Origin: Saccharomonospora piscinae
GTDB lineage: Bacteria; Actinomycetota; Actinomycetes; Mycobacteriales; Pseudonocardiaceae
DNA: 64,000 nucleotides
Direction: 5' to 3'
NCBI RefSeq assembly: GCF_005862235.1
Contig: NZ_VCEK01000001.1
Coordinates: 62,001 to 126,000 of the forward strand
Part shown: positions 38,527 through 49,329 of the stretch, one piece after another
Numbering within the stretch: the first letter of the stretch is position 1
Layout of the letters: each line of letters starts with the position of its first letter
Notes under the pieces: generated by a model
Seen by the model: the letters and a program-made list of their open reading frames with translations, nothing else
Told to the model about the DNA's origin: nothing
Databases searched by the model: none
Program-made: the position numbers and the translations under genes

Positions 38527-40335
38527 ATGCAACACGACCTTCCCGGAGGTCGGCACGATGAGGCCGACTCTTCAGACACGAGCGGAGCCGGAGCCACCGA
38601 CACCCCGTCGAGCGAGCAGGAGCGTCAGATCCGCTTCCTCGAGGAGGAGGTAGCCCTGCTCCGCCGCAAGCTCACCGACTCGCCACGGCAGAACCGCGTT
38701 CTGGAGCAGCGGCTCGCCGAGGCCAACGAGCGCGTGAGCCAGCTCACCGAGCGTAACAACAAGCTGGTCGAAACCCTGCGTGAGGCGCGCAGCCAGCTGT
38801 TGGCGCTCCGGGAGGAGGTCGATCGACTCGCGCAACCTCCGAGCGGCTACGGCGTGTTCGTCGCCGCCTACGACGACAGCACCGTGGACGTCTTCACGTC
38901 GGGCCGCAAGATGCGGGTCGCCGTGTCGCCCTCGGTGGAGATCGGTGAACTACGCCGAGGACAGAGTGTCCGGCTCAACGAGGCCCTGACCGTGGTCGAG
39001 GGCGGCGGCTTCGAGAGCACGGGTGAGGTCTGCACGTTGCGGGAGATGCTCGCCCCCGAGGTCGAGGGCGGCAGTTCCCGCGCGCTGGTCGTCGGGCACG
39101 CCGACGAAGAACGTGTCGTGTGGCTGGCCGAACCGCTGGCCGAGCAGACGATCAAGTCAGGCGATTCGGTCCTCGTGGACTCCAAGGCGGGCTACGCCTA
39201 CGAGCGGGTGCCCAAGGCCGAGGTCGAGGACCTGGTGCTGGAGGAGGTGCCGGACGTCCGCTACGAGGACATCGGCGGGCTGTTCCGGCAGATCGAGCAG
39301 ATCAGGGACGCGGTCGAGCTGCCGTTCCTCCACGCGGACCTCTACACGCAGTACCAGCTCCGTCCACCCAAGGGCGTGCTGCTCTACGGCCCGCCGGGAT
39401 GCGGAAAGACGCTGATCGCCAAGGCGGTGGCCAACTCCCTGGCCAAGCAGGTCGCCGAGGCGAGGGGTGCTGCGGACGCGAAGTCGTTCTTCCTCAACAT
39501 CAAGGGCCCCGAGCTGCTCAACAAGTTCGTCGGTGAGACCGAGCGGCACATCAGGATGATTTTCCAGCGGGCGAGGGAGAAGGCGTCCGACGGAACTCCG
39601 GTGATCGTGTTCTTCGACGAGATGGAATCCATCTTCCGCACCCGGGGCAGCGGGGTGTCGTCGGACGTGGAGACGACGATCGTGCCCCAGCTGCTCTCGG
39701 AGATCGATGGTGTTGAGGGGCTGGAGAACGTCATCGTCATCGGTGCCTCCAACCGGGAGGACATGATCGACCCCGCGATCCTGCGGCCGGGCAGGCTCGA
39801 CGTGAAGATCAAGATCGAGCGGCCGGACGCCGAGGGCGCCAAGGACATCTTCTCGAAGTACCTGACCGCCGAGCTGCCGATCCACGGCGACGACCTGCGG
39901 GAGTTCGGTGACGACCGGCAGGCCACGCTCGACGCGATGATCCAGCACACGGTCGAGCGGATGTACGAGGAAACCGACGAGAACCGGTTCCTCGAGGTCA
40001 CCTACGCCAACGGCGACAAGGAGGTCCTGTACTTCCGCGACTTCAACTCCGGCGCGATGATCCAGAACATCGTCGACCGGGCGAAGAAGTCGGCGATCAA
40101 GTCGGTGCTGGAGACCAACCAGCCGGGGCTGCGGGTGCAGCACCTGCTGGACGCGATCGTGGACGAGTTCGCCGAGAACGAGGATCTGCCCAACACGACC
40201 AACCCGGACGACTGGGCGCGCATCTCGGGCAAGAAGGGCGAGCGCATCGTCTACATCCGCACTCTGGTCACGGGCAAGAACCAGGAGTCGGGACGGGTGA
40301 TCGACACGGCCACCAACACCGGCCAGTACCTCTGA
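38527..40335 (+). CDS. mpa: Proteasome-associated AAA+ ATPase Mpa/ARC
   Basis: Mpa binds Pup through its coiled coil, unfolds pupylated proteins and threads them into the PrcBA core. The 602-residue protein has a coiled coil at 31-101, OB domains (about 105-230), Walker A GPPGCGKT, Walker B FFDEMES and the arginine-finger region, and ends QYL, the motif that docks into the 20S alpha ring. GAGGAGGT at 38513-38520 fixes ATG 38527. It matches Rv2115c. Confidence 0.96.
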   Translation: MQHDLPGGRHDEADSSDTSGAGATDTPSSEQERQIRFLEEEVALLRRKLTDSPRQNRVLEQRLAEANERVSQLTERNNKLVETLREARSQLLALREEVDRLAQPPSGYGVFVAAYDDSTVDVFTSGRKMRVAVSPSVEIGELRRGQSVRLNEALTVVEGGGFESTGEVCTLREMLAPEVEGGSSRALVVGHADEERVVWLAEPLAEQTIKSGDSVLVDSKAGYAYERVPKAEVEDLVLEEVPDVRYEDIGGLFRQIEQIRDAVELPFLHADLYTQYQLRPPKGVLLYGPPGCGKTLIAKAVANSLAKQVAEARGAADAKSFFLNIKGPELLNKFVGETERHIRMIFQRAREKASDGTPVIVFFDEMESIFRTRGSGVSSDVETTIVPQLLSEIDGVEGLENVIVIGASNREDMIDPAILRPGRLDVKIKIERPDAEGAKDIFSKYLTAELPIHGDDLREFGDDRQATLDAMIQHTVERMYEETDENRFLEVTYANGDKEVLYFRDFNSGAMIQNIVDRAKKSAIKSVLETNQPGLRVQHLLDAIVDEFAENEDLPNTTNPDDWARISGKKGERIVYIRTLVTGKNQESGRVIDTATNTGQYL

Positions 40336-40347
40336 GGACACCGTCGC

Positions 40348-40381
40348 AGGGGCTCTCGCGGCAACGCTCGCGGGAGCCCCT
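40348..40381 (+). terminator. Terminator after mpa
   Basis: AGGGGCTC plus CGCG pairs with CGCG plus GAGCCCCT around an eight-base loop, with one mismatch; a strong intrinsic terminator. Confidence 0.8.
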
Positions 40382-40396
40382 GCGTATGGCGAAATC

Positions 40397-40414
40397 CGTA
40401 TAACGTCCTATACG
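40397..40414. promoter_or_regulatory. CGTATA-N6-TATACG dyad over the promoter of the small HTH gene
   Basis: Perfect 6-bp arms with a 6-bp spacer. TACGCT at 40411-40416, seven bases before the ATG, is the likely -10, so a bound protein would block transcription. Confidence 0.65.
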
Positions 40415-40423
40415 CTTCGTCCT

Positions 40424-40780
40424 ATGACGGAAGACACGGCGGCGGAGCGGGACACGCGGGTCCGCGCACCCCTGACGGCGGCCGAGGTGCTGGAGTGGCT
40501 GGAACGGACGGCGTCCGCCGTGCGCGAGGGGGAACTCACCGCGGAGGAGCTGATCGAACTGCTCGGGCAGTTGCGGCAGGCGTCGACCGCGTGTGCCAAC
40601 GCCTCGGACTGGACCCTGCTCGCCGCCAGGGAGGCCGGGGCGAGCCTGCGGCAGCTCGCGCCCGTGTTCGGCAAGGGCTACGTCAGGGCGCCGGCCGCGC
40701 GGCTGGAGAAGCTCCACCGCGAGGTGCTGACGGCAGAGCAGTTCCTGGAGCTGATGCGCCGCCGAGCCGAGGACGCCTGA
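40424..40780 (+). CDS. Small helical protein with HTH-like segment
   Basis: The 118-residue protein is all-helical. AGASLRQLAPVFGKGYVRAP (about 71-90) resembles the GASWTDIGRSMG HTH of the gene at 15004. It follows a palindrome and has a leaderless start, hallmarks of an autoregulated repressor. No name is known to me. It lies between mpa and dop and may have been inserted into the proteasome region. Confidence 0.68.
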   Translation: MTEDTAAERDTRVRAPLTAAEVLEWLERTASAVREGELTAEELIELLGQLRQASTACANASDWTLLAAREAGASLRQLAPVFGKGYVRAPAARLEKLHREVLTAEQFLELMRRRAEDA

Positions 40781-40829
40781 GGCGCGACCGGTCCGGCGCC
40801 CGCGTGGAACACGGCCTACCGTGACGTTC

Positions 40830-41768
40830 ATGGACCCACTCGCGCGGACCGCCGTGGGGCTCGCGGCGGTGGGCAGGCCCGCTTACATCAACCTCGGACG
40901 CTCGGCGGTCCTGCCGCCCGGCCGCGCGGTGCCGGAGTTGCGAGAGGTGACTTACGCGGTGCTCGACGCGGCCTACGCCGGGGGAGTGCGGCGGGTCGAC
41001 GTCGCGCGCTCCTACGGCCGCGCGGAGGAGTTCCTCGCGGACTGGCTCGCCGAGCGGGGCCACTCCGACGTGGTCGTGTCGAGCAAGTGGGGCTACGAGT
41101 ACGTGGGGCGGTGGCGGCGCGACGCGGAGGTCCACGAGGTCAAGGAACACTCGTTGCCGAGGTTTCGTGCCCAGTGGGAGCACACGCGGTCGCTGCTGGC
41201 CGGGCGCGTGTCGCTCTACCAGGTGCATTCGCTGACGCCCGACAGCCCGCTGTTCGGCGACGAGGACCTGCTGGCGGCGCTGGCGTCGTTGACCGAGGAC
41301 GGGGTCCGGGTCGGATTCACGACGTCGGGGCCCGCGCAGGCCGAGACCATCCGCAGGGCACTGGCGCTGCGGATATCGGGCAGGCCGGTGTTCTCGGCGG
41401 TGCAGTCGACCTGGAACGTGCTGGAGCGTTCGGCGGGGCCCGCGCTGCGCGAGGCGCACGAGGCCGGTGTGCTGGTGCAGCTCAAGGAGACCCTGGCCAA
41501 CGGACGGCTCGCCGTGGACCCGCCCACGGAGCTGGCGCGGGTGGCGCGGGAACTCGGGGTGGAGCCCGACGCGGTGGCGGTGGCCGCCTGCCATGCCCAG
41601 CCGTGGGCGGACGTGGTGCTGGTCGGGCCCGCCAGCCCCGAGCAGTTCCGATCCAATCTCGCGGCGGTGGGCAGCCCGCTCACCGGACAGCAGCGCGCGG
41701 CACTGTCCGCTCTGGCGACCGACCCCGCGGACTACTGGGCGCGGCGCTCCGCGCTCGCCTGGGGGTGA
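40830..41768 (+). CDS. Aldo/keto reductase family protein
   Basis: TIM-barrel NADPH reductase family: DVARSYGRAEE supplies the catalytic Asp and Tyr, SSKWGYEYVG the Lys, and LYQVHSL the His. 312 residues from ATG 40830; TACCGT at 40817-40822 lies seven bases before that ATG, preferred over the GTG at 40821. The substrate is unknown. It precedes dop by 84 bp. Confidence 0.88.
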   Translation: MDPLARTAVGLAAVGRPAYINLGRSAVLPPGRAVPELREVTYAVLDAAYAGGVRRVDVARSYGRAEEFLADWLAERGHSDVVVSSKWGYEYVGRWRRDAEVHEVKEHSLPRFRAQWEHTRSLLAGRVSLYQVHSLTPDSPLFGDEDLLAALASLTEDGVRVGFTTSGPAQAETIRRALALRISGRPVFSAVQSTWNVLERSAGPALREAHEAGVLVQLKETLANGRLAVDPPTELARVARELGVEPDAVAVAACHAQPWADVVLVGPASPEQFRSNLAAVGSPLTGQQRAALSALATDPADYWARRSALAWG

Positions 41769-41852
41769 GGCGGCCGGGCGGGGCGAACGAGTTCCTCACT
41801 CCGGCCGGGATTTCGCCGGGGGTTTCGCGCCGGGGACCCGTAGGCTTGGGTC

Positions 41853-43355
41853 ATGCGCCGGATCATGGGAACCGAGGTCGAGTACGGGATCGCGGTGCCG
41901 GGTGACGCGACGGCGAACCCGGTGCTGACGTCCACTCAGGTGGTGCTGGCCTACGCGGCGGCCGCCGACATACCCCGGGCCCGCCGGGCCCGCTGGGACT
42001 ACGAGGTCGAGTCGCCGCTGCGCGACGCGCGGGGCTTCGATCTCGCGGGCCCGTCGCAGCCGGGTCAGGACACCGACGTGGAGGACCTCGGGGCGGCGAA
42101 CGTCATCCTGACCAACGGTGCCCGCCTCTACGTCGACCACGCCCACCCCGAGTACTCCGCGCCCGAGGTGACCAACGCCAGGGACGCGGTGATCTGGGAC
42201 AAGGCGGGAGAGCGGGTCATGGAGGAGGCCGCGCGGCGAGCGGCGACCGTTCCGGGCCAGCCCCCGCTCCAGCTCTACAAGAACAACGTCGACGGCAAGG
42301 GCGCCAGCTACGGCACCCACGAGAACTACCTCATGGCCCGCGCCACGCCGTTCACGGCGGTGATCGCGGGGCTGACGCCGTTCTTCGTGTCCCGGCAGGT
42401 GATCACAGGGTCCGGCCGGGTCGGTCTCGGGCCGCAGGGCGAGCAGGCCGGGTTCCAGCTCTCGCAGCGCGCGGACTACGTCGAGGTCGAGGTCGGGCTG
42501 GAGACCACGCTCAAGCGGGGAATCATCAACACCCGCGACGAGCCGCACGCCGACGCCGACAAGTACCGCCGCCTGCACGTCATCATCGGCGACGCGAACC
42601 TGGCGGAGTACGCCACGTTCCTCAAACTCGGCACGGCCGCGCTGGTCATCGACATGATCGAGCAGGGGGTCCGCTTCGACGACCTCAAGCTGGCCGAGCC
42701 GGTGCGCGCGGTCCACCAGATCAGCCACGACCCCACGCTGCGCGCCACCGTCGAGCTGGCGAACGGGCGGCACTACACGGGGCTCGACCTCCAGTTCGCC
42801 TACCACGAGATGGCGAGCGGGCACCTGGAACGTCAGGGTGCCGACGAGCAGTCCAAGGAGGTCCTGCGCGTCTGGGGTGAGGTGCTCGACGCGCTGGCCC
42901 GCGACCCGCAGGAGTGCGCCGACCGGCTCGACTGGCCGGCCAAGCTGCGGCTGCTGGAGGCGTACCGGGACCGGGACTCGCTGGGGTGGGCGGCGCCGCG
43001 CCTGCACCTGGTCGACCTGCAGTACTCGGACGTCCGGCTCGACAAGGGCCTGTACAACCGGCTCGTGACGCGGGGCTCCATGAAGCGCCTGGTCACCGAG
43101 GACGAGGCGCGCGCCGCGATGACGACGCCGCCGTCCGACACGCGGGCGTACTTCCGGGGCAGGACGCTGGAGAAGTACGCGAGTTCGATCGCGGCGGCAT
43201 CCTGGGACTCGGTCATCTTCGACGTCGGCCGCGAGTCGCTGGTGCGCATTCCCACCCTGGAGCCCCTGCGTGGCACGAAGGCGCACGTCGGGCGGCTGCT
43301 GGACGAGGCGAACACGGCGGAGGAACTCGTGGAGGCGCTGACGTCGGCGACGTGA
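41853..43355 (+). CDS. dop: Deamidase/depupylase of Pup
   Basis: Dop deamidates the C-terminal Gln of Pup to Glu and also removes Pup from substrates. The 500-residue glutamine-synthetase-like protein has GTEVEYG, the catalytic Asp95 (YVDHAHPEY) and the long Dop loop (about 42-80) that PafA lacks. TAGGCT at 41841-41846, six bases before ATG, gives a leaderless mRNA. It matches Rv2112c. Confidence 0.96.
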   Translation: MRRIMGTEVEYGIAVPGDATANPVLTSTQVVLAYAAAADIPRARRARWDYEVESPLRDARGFDLAGPSQPGQDTDVEDLGAANVILTNGARLYVDHAHPEYSAPEVTNARDAVIWDKAGERVMEEAARRAATVPGQPPLQLYKNNVDGKGASYGTHENYLMARATPFTAVIAGLTPFFVSRQVITGSGRVGLGPQGEQAGFQLSQRADYVEVEVGLETTLKRGIINTRDEPHADADKYRRLHVIIGDANLAEYATFLKLGTAALVIDMIEQGVRFDDLKLAEPVRAVHQISHDPTLRATVELANGRHYTGLDLQFAYHEMASGHLERQGADEQSKEVLRVWGEVLDALARDPQECADRLDWPAKLRLLEAYRDRDSLGWAAPRLHLVDLQYSDVRLDKGLYNRLVTRGSMKRLVTEDEARAAMTTPPSDTRAYFRGRTLEKYASSIAAASWDSVIFDVGRESLVRIPTLEPLRGTKAHVGRLLDEANTAEELVEALTSAT

Positions 43356-43449
43356 TCGCGCCGTGAGGTGATCACGGACGCCATCACGCAGCCCCGAAAG
43401 TCGGCGACTCTGGGTAGGCTGGAGGCAAGCGCCACACCGGGAGGCGAAT

Positions 43450-43644
43450 ATGGCTCAGGAACGCATCGAGAAGCACGGCGGCGGGGATTCCGACGACGAC
43501 GTCGAGACCGGTGCCCCCGCAGGCCAGGAACAGCGCGAGAAGGTCGGCGAGGACGTGGACACGATCCTCGACGAGATCGACGACGTGCTGGAGGAGAACG
43601 CGGAGGACTTCGTGCGGGCGTACGTGCAGAAGGGCGGCCAGTAG
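43450..43644 (+). CDS. pup: Prokaryotic ubiquitin-like protein Pup
   Basis: Pup is a 64-residue intrinsically disordered tag covalently joined to lysines and recognised by Mpa. The chain is very acidic in its second half (DVDTILDEIDDVLEENAEDF) and ends YVQKGGQ; the C-terminal Gln requires deamidation by Dop. GGGAGG precedes the ATG. It matches Rv2111c and sits between dop and prcB as usual. Confidence 0.97.
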   Translation: MAQERIEKHGGGDSDDDVETGAPAGQEQREKVGEDVDTILDEIDDVLEENAEDFVRAYVQKGGQ

Positions 43645-43739
43645 GCGAACGTCGGCCGATCTCCTAGGCTTGTCGATCATGTGATCGGTCGATGAGCACC
43701 GTGTCCTGTTCATCTCGGCGAGGGGAACCACGAGCACGC

Positions 43740-44630
43740 ATGGAACACACGCCGCGCAATCCGGGCTTCACGCTGCCCGCCGCGTACCTGTCGTCGACGT
43801 CGTCGTCGTTCACCGACTTCCTCAGGGCCCAGGCCCCGGAGCTGCTGCCCCGCGCCGGCGCCGTGCCGGGCAGCGGCTCCGGAGCCGGTGTCTCGCCCAC
43901 CTCACCCGGCGGGTCGGGCTTCGCGCCGCCGCACGGCACCACGATCGTGGCCTCCACCTTCAACGGCGGGGTGCTGATCGCCGGTGACCGCAGGGCGACC
44001 GCGGGCAACACGATCGCGAGCCGGGACCTGGAGAAGGTGTACGTCACCGACACCTACTCGGCGGTGGGCATCGCCGGAACCGCGGGGATCGCACTCGAAC
44101 TGGTGCGGCTCTACACGGTCGAGCTGGCCCACTACGAGAAGATCGAGGGCGTCTCGCTGTCACTCGACGGTAAGACCAACAAACTCGCCAACATGGTCAA
44201 GGGCCATCTCGAGGTGGCGATGGCCGGGCTCGCGGTGCTGCCGCTGTTCGTGGGCTACGACATCGACGCCAGCGACCCCAAACGCGCAGGGCGCATCGTC
44301 TCGTTCGACGTGACGGGCGGCCGGTACGAGGAGAACGCCGGGTTCCACGCCATCGGCTCGGGCTCGGTGTACGCCAAGTCGTCGCTGAAGAAGCTCTACG
44401 ACCCCGACGCCGACTCCGAAACCGCGGTGCGTGCCGCCGTGGAGGCGCTCTACGACGCCGCCGACGACGACACCGCCACCGGCGGGCCCGACCTGGTGCG
44501 CCACATCTACCCGACGGTGGTCACGGTGACGGCCGAGCACGGGGCGGTGTCGCTGCCGAGTGCCGAGACCGCCGCCATCGCACAGGCCGTGGTGCGGGAG
44601 CGGTCGGAACGGCCAGGGCGCCTCGGTTGA
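43740..44630 (+). CDS. prcB: 20S proteasome beta subunit
   Basis: Catalytic subunit of the proteasome core. The 296-residue precursor carries a 66-residue propeptide ending PPHG; processing exposes the nucleophile Thr67 (TTIVASTF). Motifs [11 protein letters not shown] and EKVYVTD follow. ATG 43740 (MEHTPRNPG) is chosen by similarity to related N-termini; ATG 43692 is an alternative. TAGGCT at 43665-43670 is a candidate promoter. It matches Rv2110c. Confidence 0.94.
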   Translation: MEHTPRNPGFTLPAAYLSSTSSSFTDFLRAQAPELLPRAGAVPGSGSGAGVSPTSPGGSGFAPPHGTTIVASTFNGGVLIAGDRRATAGNTIASRDLEKVYVTDTYSAVGIAGTAGIALELVRLYTVELAHYEKIEGVSLSLDGKTNKLANMVKGHLEVAMAGLAVLPLFVGYDIDASDPKRAGRIVSFDVTGGRYEENAGFHAIGSGSVYAKSSLKKLYDPDADSETAVRAAVEALYDAADDDTATGGPDLVRHIYPTVVTVTAEHGAVSLPSAETAAIAQAVVRERSERPGRLG

Positions 44631-44694
44631 GGCTTCCGCCGTCGTTGTTCACCCTGAGTCCTGTAGTCGATCGAGCAGAGCGGAGCCAACGCCA

Positions 44695-45477
44695 GTGACG
44701 ATGCCGCTGTACGCCTCACCCGAGCAGTTGATGCGCGAGCGTTCCGAACTCGCGCGCAAGGGCATTGCACGGGGACGGAGCGTCGTCGTGCTCAAGTACC
44801 GGGGCGGAGTGCTGTTCGTGGCGGAGAACCCGTCACCGACCCTGCACAAGGTCTCGGAGATCTACGACCGTATCGGCTTCGCCGCCGTGGGCCGGTACAG
44901 CGAGTTCGAGAGCCTGCGTCGCGGCGGCATCCGGCACGTGGACCTGCAGGGCTTCATGTACGACCGGCGCGACGTCAACGCCCGCGCGCTGGCCAACGTG
45001 TACGCGCAGACCCTGAGCACGATCTTCACCGAGCAGCTCAAACCGTTCGAGGTGGAGATCTGTGTGGCGCAGGTCGGCGGCAACTCCGACGAGGACGAGC
45101 TGTACCGCCTGACCTACGACGGCTCGATCGTCATGGACGAGCCCAAGTTCGTCGTCATGGGCGGGCAGACCGACGCGATCAACACGAAGCTCAAGGAGAC
45201 CTTCGCCGACGGCATGGAGCTGGGTGCCGCGCTCGCGGTGGCGGTGGAGGCGCTGCGGGCGACGACGCCGGGGCAGGGCACGCCGGGCAACGGTGACGCG
45301 GAGCCGGGCAAGCTGGAGGTCGCGGTGCTGGACCGCGAACGCCCGGGACGGACCTTCCGCCGCATCACGGGTGCGGCGCTGGACGCCCTGATGCCCGCCA
45401 CGGGATCGGCGGACTCGGCCGAGGAATCCCCTCAGGCGCAGACGGGTGAGTCCGGGTCCTCCGAAGACGGGGACTGA
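44695..45477 (+). CDS. prcA: 20S proteasome alpha subunit
   Basis: Structural alpha ring of the core, gating the chamber and docking Mpa. The 260-residue protein has the alpha-subunit start [20 protein letters not shown] (N-terminal gating helix), [20 protein letters not shown] and a Ser/Glu-rich tail. CGGAG at 44681-44685 favours GTG 44695. Co-transcribed with prcB. It matches Rv2109c. Confidence 0.95.
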   Translation: MTMPLYASPEQLMRERSELARKGIARGRSVVVLKYRGGVLFVAENPSPTLHKVSEIYDRIGFAAVGRYSEFESLRRGGIRHVDLQGFMYDRRDVNARALANVYAQTLSTIFTEQLKPFEVEICVAQVGGNSDEDELYRLTYDGSIVMDEPKFVVMGGQTDAINTKLKETFADGMELGAALAVAVEALRATTPGQGTPGNGDAEPGKLEVAVLDRERPGRTFRRITGAALDALMPATGSADSAEESPQAQTGESGSSEDGD

Positions 45478-45482
45478 GCGCG

Positions 45483-46301
45483 ATGGCTCGCGTCGCCGGG
45501 CTGTTCCATTATCCGATCAAGGGCTGCGCCGCGGTCGAGGTGAATGAGGGACACCTGGGGCTCGCGGGGCTCGCCGCCGACCGCGCGTTCATGGTGGTCG
45601 ATGCCGAGGGCGGATTCCTGAGCCAGCGCCGGACCCCGGGGCTGGCCGTGGTGCGGCCCGCGCTCGACGACAGCGGCGACCGGTTGACGCTGGCGGCGCC
45701 CGGAGTGGAGTCGCTGGCGCTCGCCGTCGACCCCGCCGGGCCGCGGCGGCCCGTGCGGTTGCACGGCAAGGATTTCAGCGGCGCCGACCAGGGCGACGGC
45801 GCGGCCGAGTGGTTCTCCTCGCTGCTGGGCCGGGCGTGCCGGCTGGTTCGCGTGCCGCCCGAGCACGACCGCGTGACCGACGGCGAGACGCCCGGCACGT
45901 CCGGCTACGCCGACAGCAGCGCCGTGCTGGTGGTCGCGACCGGCAGCGTGGCGGATCTTAACGCGCGGATCGCCGACGGCGGCGGCGACGCCGTGCCGAT
46001 GGACAGGTTCCGGCCGAACGTCGTCGTGTCGGGCTGGGACGAACCGTACGCCGAGGACCGGGCGCGGCGGATCGAGGTCGGCCAGGCGGAACTCGGCTTC
46101 ACCAAGCTCGCGATCCGGTGCGCGGTCACCACCGTCGACCAGCGGACAGGCCGGCGGTCCGGTCCGGAACCGCTGCGGACGCTGGCGGGCTTCCGGCGGC
46201 GACCGGGTGGCGTGGCGCTGGGTGCGAAGTTCTCGGTCGTGCGGGCGGGCAAGGTCTCGGTCGGTGACGAGTTCCGGGTGCGGGACTGGGCCACGGCCTG
46301 A
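45483..46301 (+). CDS. MOSC-domain protein
   Basis: MOSC proteins bind molybdenum cofactor or transfer sulfur. The N-terminal beta-barrel (residues 5-110, HYPIKGCAAVEVNE) is followed by the MOSC domain with the conserved Cys in IRCAVTTVDQRTG. 272 residues. It follows prcA by 5 bp, so it may be cotranscribed with the proteasome subunits; a functional link is not known. Confidence 0.85.
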   Translation: MARVAGLFHYPIKGCAAVEVNEGHLGLAGLAADRAFMVVDAEGGFLSQRRTPGLAVVRPALDDSGDRLTLAAPGVESLALAVDPAGPRRPVRLHGKDFSGADQGDGAAEWFSSLLGRACRLVRVPPEHDRVTDGETPGTSGYADSSAVLVVATGSVADLNARIADGGGDAVPMDRFRPNVVVSGWDEPYAEDRARRIEVGQAELGFTKLAIRCAVTTVDQRTGRRSGPEPLRTLAGFRRRPGGVALGAKFSVVRAGKVSVGDEFRVRDWATA

Positions 46302-46315
46302 CCCGGGTGGTCAGG
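46297..46315. terminator. Bidirectional terminator between MOSC and lipid kinase genes
   Basis: CCTGACC and GGTCAGG form a perfect 7-bp stem around CGGGT, spanning the two convergent stop codons. Confidence 0.7.
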
Positions 46316-47816
46316 GTGCCGGGTTCCGCGGCCGGTACACGGCCAGCGCACTGGGCCGCGATCGGAACCGGAAGCGACGGCCGAGCGGCCCCACCTCGCC
46401 GTCGGTGGCGATGCGCCGGTTGCCGTCGAGGATCGTGACCTCCACCTGGGCGAGGTCCCGTTGCGCGTAGACGTGGCTGGTGCCGAGGGTGTTGGTCAGG
46501 GCCGCGAGCAGGAACCGGGTGCGGGAGTAGGGCCTGTCGGCGCGCAGGTACCGCACGTCCAGCAGGCCCGTGTCGAGCGCGGGCCGGTGTGAGGGGATGA
46601 GTCCCCGTGGTGCGTAGGTGCCGTTGCCGACGAACAGCATCCAGACGCGCATGTGCCTGCCGTTGAGCACGACGTGCAGTGGCCGGGCGTGGCGCAGGGT
46701 GCGGACGACCGCGATGGCGGCCGACGGCCACTTGGGGTGGCGCCGCTGGATGGTCTCGCGCAACCGCACCATCTCGGGATAGCCGCCGAGGCTGGCGGTG
46801 TTGAGAAACCAGCGGCGTGCCGGGCCCTGCGCACCGGAGGCACCGTCCACCTCGACCTCGCCCAGGTCGATCCCGACGGCACTGCCGGCGCGCAGCGCCC
46901 GGTCGGTGTCGGCGAGGTAGCCGATACCCAGGTCGCGGGCGAAGTGGTTGAGCGTGCCGGTGGGGACCAGCGCGAGCGGGAGGCCGGTGTCGGCGGCGAC
47001 GGAGGCCACGGCGGCGGCGGTGCCGTCCCCGCCCGCGACACCGAGCGCCCGCACGTGCCCGCCGTGCGTGTGCAACGCCGTGGTGAGCTGGCTGCGCAGG
47101 TCCGTGCCGGCCGCCGGATACACGATCACGGCGTGCGGCCAGAGGCGCTTCACCTCGTCGGTGGGGTCCTCGGCGCTGCCCGAACTGGGATTGACGACCG
47201 TGATCAGGTGCTCGCCGCCGCACAGGGTGGGGGCGTCGGCGGGGTGGGTGGTGTGGGCGCGCGAGTCCGGGTGCAGCGGCCACCAGTGCCGGGTCGCGAG
47301 CGCGGCGAACACTCCCAGGACCGTGCCCGCGCCGATGTCGCTCGGCCAGTGGACACCGGTGTGGACACGGGAGTAGGCGACGGCGGCGCCCAGCGGGGCG
47401 AGCGCGGCCCCGAGCCGGGGGGACTCCAGTGCGGCGCCGGTGACGAAGGCGGCGGCCGAGGCGGCGTGCCCGGAGGGAAACGACGAGGACGTGGGCCGCG
47501 CTTCGAGCCGGCGGGCCGGGGGCACGACCTCCGCGGCGGGCCTGCGGCGCGGCAGCAGTGGCTTGCCGATGAGGTTGGCGGCGACACTCGAGCCCGCGAG
47601 CGCGGTCAGCCCCCGCAGGGCGGCGCGCCGGGTGGGGCCCTTGCGGGTCGCGAGCGCGGCGGCGATGGCCCACCAGAGGCGGCCCTTGTCGGCGGCGCGG
47701 GTGAGGCGGGCCAGCGCGGTGTCGGCGGGGGAGTGGGGCAGGGTGGCGCTGTACCGCATGGCGGCGCGGTCGGCGGCGCTGACGTGGCGCAGGCGCCGGG
47801 CCAGGTGGACGAGCAC
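46311..47816 (-). CDS. PAP2 phosphatase-diacylglycerol kinase fusion protein
   Basis: One chain of 501 residues combines an N-terminal PAP2 lipid phosphatase (KPLLPRRRP, SSSFPSGHAAS, SRVHTGVHWPSD) with a C-terminal DAGK catalytic domain (VNPSSGSAEDPTDE, GVAGGDGTAAAVAS, PTGTLNHFARDLG). It could both dephosphorylate and phosphorylate membrane lipids, for example in phosphatidic acid turnover. Membrane helices are weak and limited to the PAP2 part. A second DAGK lies at 52999. Confidence 0.9.
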   Translation of the reverse strand: MLVHLARRLRHVSAADRAAMRYSATLPHSPADTALARLTRAADKGRLWWAIAAALATRKGPTRRAALRGLTALAGSSVAANLIGKPLLPRRRPAAEVVPPARRLEARPTSSSFPSGHAASAAAFVTGAALESPRLGAALAPLGAAVAYSRVHTGVHWPSDIGAGTVLGVFAALATRHWWPLHPDSRAHTTHPADAPTLCGGEHLITVVNPSSGSAEDPTDEVKRLWPHAVIVYPAAGTDLRSQLTTALHTHGGHVRALGVAGGDGTAAAVASVAADTGLPLALVPTGTLNHFARDLGIGYLADTDRALRAGSAVGIDLGEVEVDGASGAQGPARRWFLNTASLGGYPEMVRLRETIQRRHPKWPSAAIAVVRTLRHARPLHVVLNGRHMRVWMLFVGNGTYAPRGLIPSHRPALDTGLLDVRYLRADRPYSRTRFLLAALTNTLGTSHVYAQRDLAQVEVTILDGNRRIATDGEVGPLGRRFRFRSRPSALAVYRPRNPAP

Positions 47817-47895
47817 GGGGTCGATGATTAGGCCACCTCGGTCCGGAATCCGTTTCGTTCACCGTACCGTGGCGAAAAGCGCCTACCCTTGAAGG

Positions 47896-49254
47896 ATGCA
47901 GCGGCGGATCTTTGGGATCGAAACCGAGTTCGGGGTCACCTGCACCTTCCACGGTCAGCGCAGATTGTCCCCCGACGAAGTGGCGCGCTACCTGTTCCGG
48001 CGGGTGGTGTCGTGGGGCCGGTCGTCGAACGTCTTCCTGTCCAACGGCTCCCGCCTGTACCTCGACGTCGGGTCGCATCCGGAGTACGCGACCGCCGAGT
48101 GTGACGACCTCACGCAGCTGGTGACCCACGACAAGGCGGGCGAGCGCATCCTGGAGGACCTGCTGGTCGACGCGGAGCGCAGGCTCGCCGACGAGGGCAT
48201 CGGCGGCGACATCTTCCTGTTCAAGAACAACACCGACTCGGCGGGCAACTCCTACGGCTGCCACGAGAACTACCTGGTCACTCGGGCGGGTGAGTTCTCC
48301 CGGGTCGCGGACGTGCTGTTGCCGTTCCTCGTGACGCGGCAGCTGATCTGCGGGGCGGGAAAGGTGCTGCAGACTCCCCGGGGAGCCGTGTACTGCCTGT
48401 CGCAGCGCGCGGAGCACATCTGGGAGGGCGTGTCGAGCGCGACGACGCGCTCGCGGCCGATCATCAACACGCGCGACGAGCCACACGCCGACGCCGAGCG
48501 CTACCGCAGGCTGCACGTGATCGTCGGCGACTCGAACATGGCGGAGCCGACGACGCTGCTGAAGGTCGGTTCCGTGAACCTCGTGCTGGAGATGATCGAG
48601 GAGGGCGTGCAGTTCCGCGACTTCACGCTCGACAACCCGATCAGGGCGATCCGGGAGATCAGCCACGATCTGACCGGTCGCAGGCAGGTTCGCCTCGCCG
48701 GGGGCAGGGAGGCCTCGGCGCTGGAGATCCAGCGGGAGTACTACGCGCGGGCGGTGCAGCACGTCGCCTCGGGGGCGGCCTCGCCCTCGGCGGAGGCCGT
48801 TGTCGACCTGTGGGGCCGGGCGCTGGACGCGGTGGAGCAGCAGGACTTCTCGGACATCGACACCGAGATCGACTGGGCGATCAAGCACCGGCTGGTGGAG
48901 CGGTACCGCAGCAAGCACGACCTCACGCTGTCCGACCCGAGGGTGGCGCAGCTGGACCTCGCCTACCACGACATCCGCCGGGGGCGGGGAGTGTTCGACC
49001 TGCTGCAGCGCAAGGGGCTCGTACAGCGGGTCACCGACGACGGCGAGGTCGAGCTGGCCAAGGACACCCCGCCGCAGACCACGAGGGCGAAGCTGCGGGG
49101 TGACTTCATCGCGGCGGCGCAGCAGGCGGGGCGCGACTTCACCGTCGACTGGGTGCATCTGAAGCTGAACGACCAGGCGCAGCGCACGGTGCTGTGCAAG
49201 GACCCGTTCCGGTCCGTGGACGAGCGGGTGGAGCGGTTGATCAGTTCGTTGTGA
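47896..49254 (+). CDS. pafA: Pup ligase
   Basis: PafA uses ATP to phosphorylate the Pup C-terminal Glu and link it to substrate lysines. The 452-residue glutamine-synthetase-like protein has GIETEFG and the catalytic Asp57 ([10 protein letters not shown]); it lacks the Dop loop. TACCCT at 47884-47889 is six bases before ATG, leaderless. It matches Rv2097c. Confidence 0.96.
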   Translation: MQRRIFGIETEFGVTCTFHGQRRLSPDEVARYLFRRVVSWGRSSNVFLSNGSRLYLDVGSHPEYATAECDDLTQLVTHDKAGERILEDLLVDAERRLADEGIGGDIFLFKNNTDSAGNSYGCHENYLVTRAGEFSRVADVLLPFLVTRQLICGAGKVLQTPRGAVYCLSQRAEHIWEGVSSATTRSRPIINTRDEPHADAERYRRLHVIVGDSNMAEPTTLLKVGSVNLVLEMIEEGVQFRDFTLDNPIRAIREISHDLTGRRQVRLAGGREASALEIQREYYARAVQHVASGAASPSAEAVVDLWGRALDAVEQQDFSDIDTEIDWAIKHRLVERYRSKHDLTLSDPRVAQLDLAYHDIRRGRGVFDLLQRKGLVQRVTDDGEVELAKDTPPQTTRAKLRGDFIAAAQQAGRDFTVDWVHLKLNDQAQRTVLCKDPFRSVDERVERLISSL

Positions 49255-49269
49255 CCGCCCGGCGCGGCC

Positions 49270-49286
49270 GGGGCCCGGACGGCCCC
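49270..49286 (+). terminator. Hairpin between pafA and pafB
   Basis: GGGGCC and GGCCCC pair around CGGAC. With the separate -10 before pafB, it separates pafA from the pafBC unit. Confidence 0.55.
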
Positions 49287-49329
49287 TGGCCTGCGCGGGC
49301 CGGGTGTGGTGGGCGATATGGTTACGAGG

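Noticed and set aside
43679-43684. ATGTGA start-stop mini-gene upstream of prcB
   Set aside because: Only a single ATG followed by TGA; no supporting evidence of function, though it lies eight bases after a TAGGCT.
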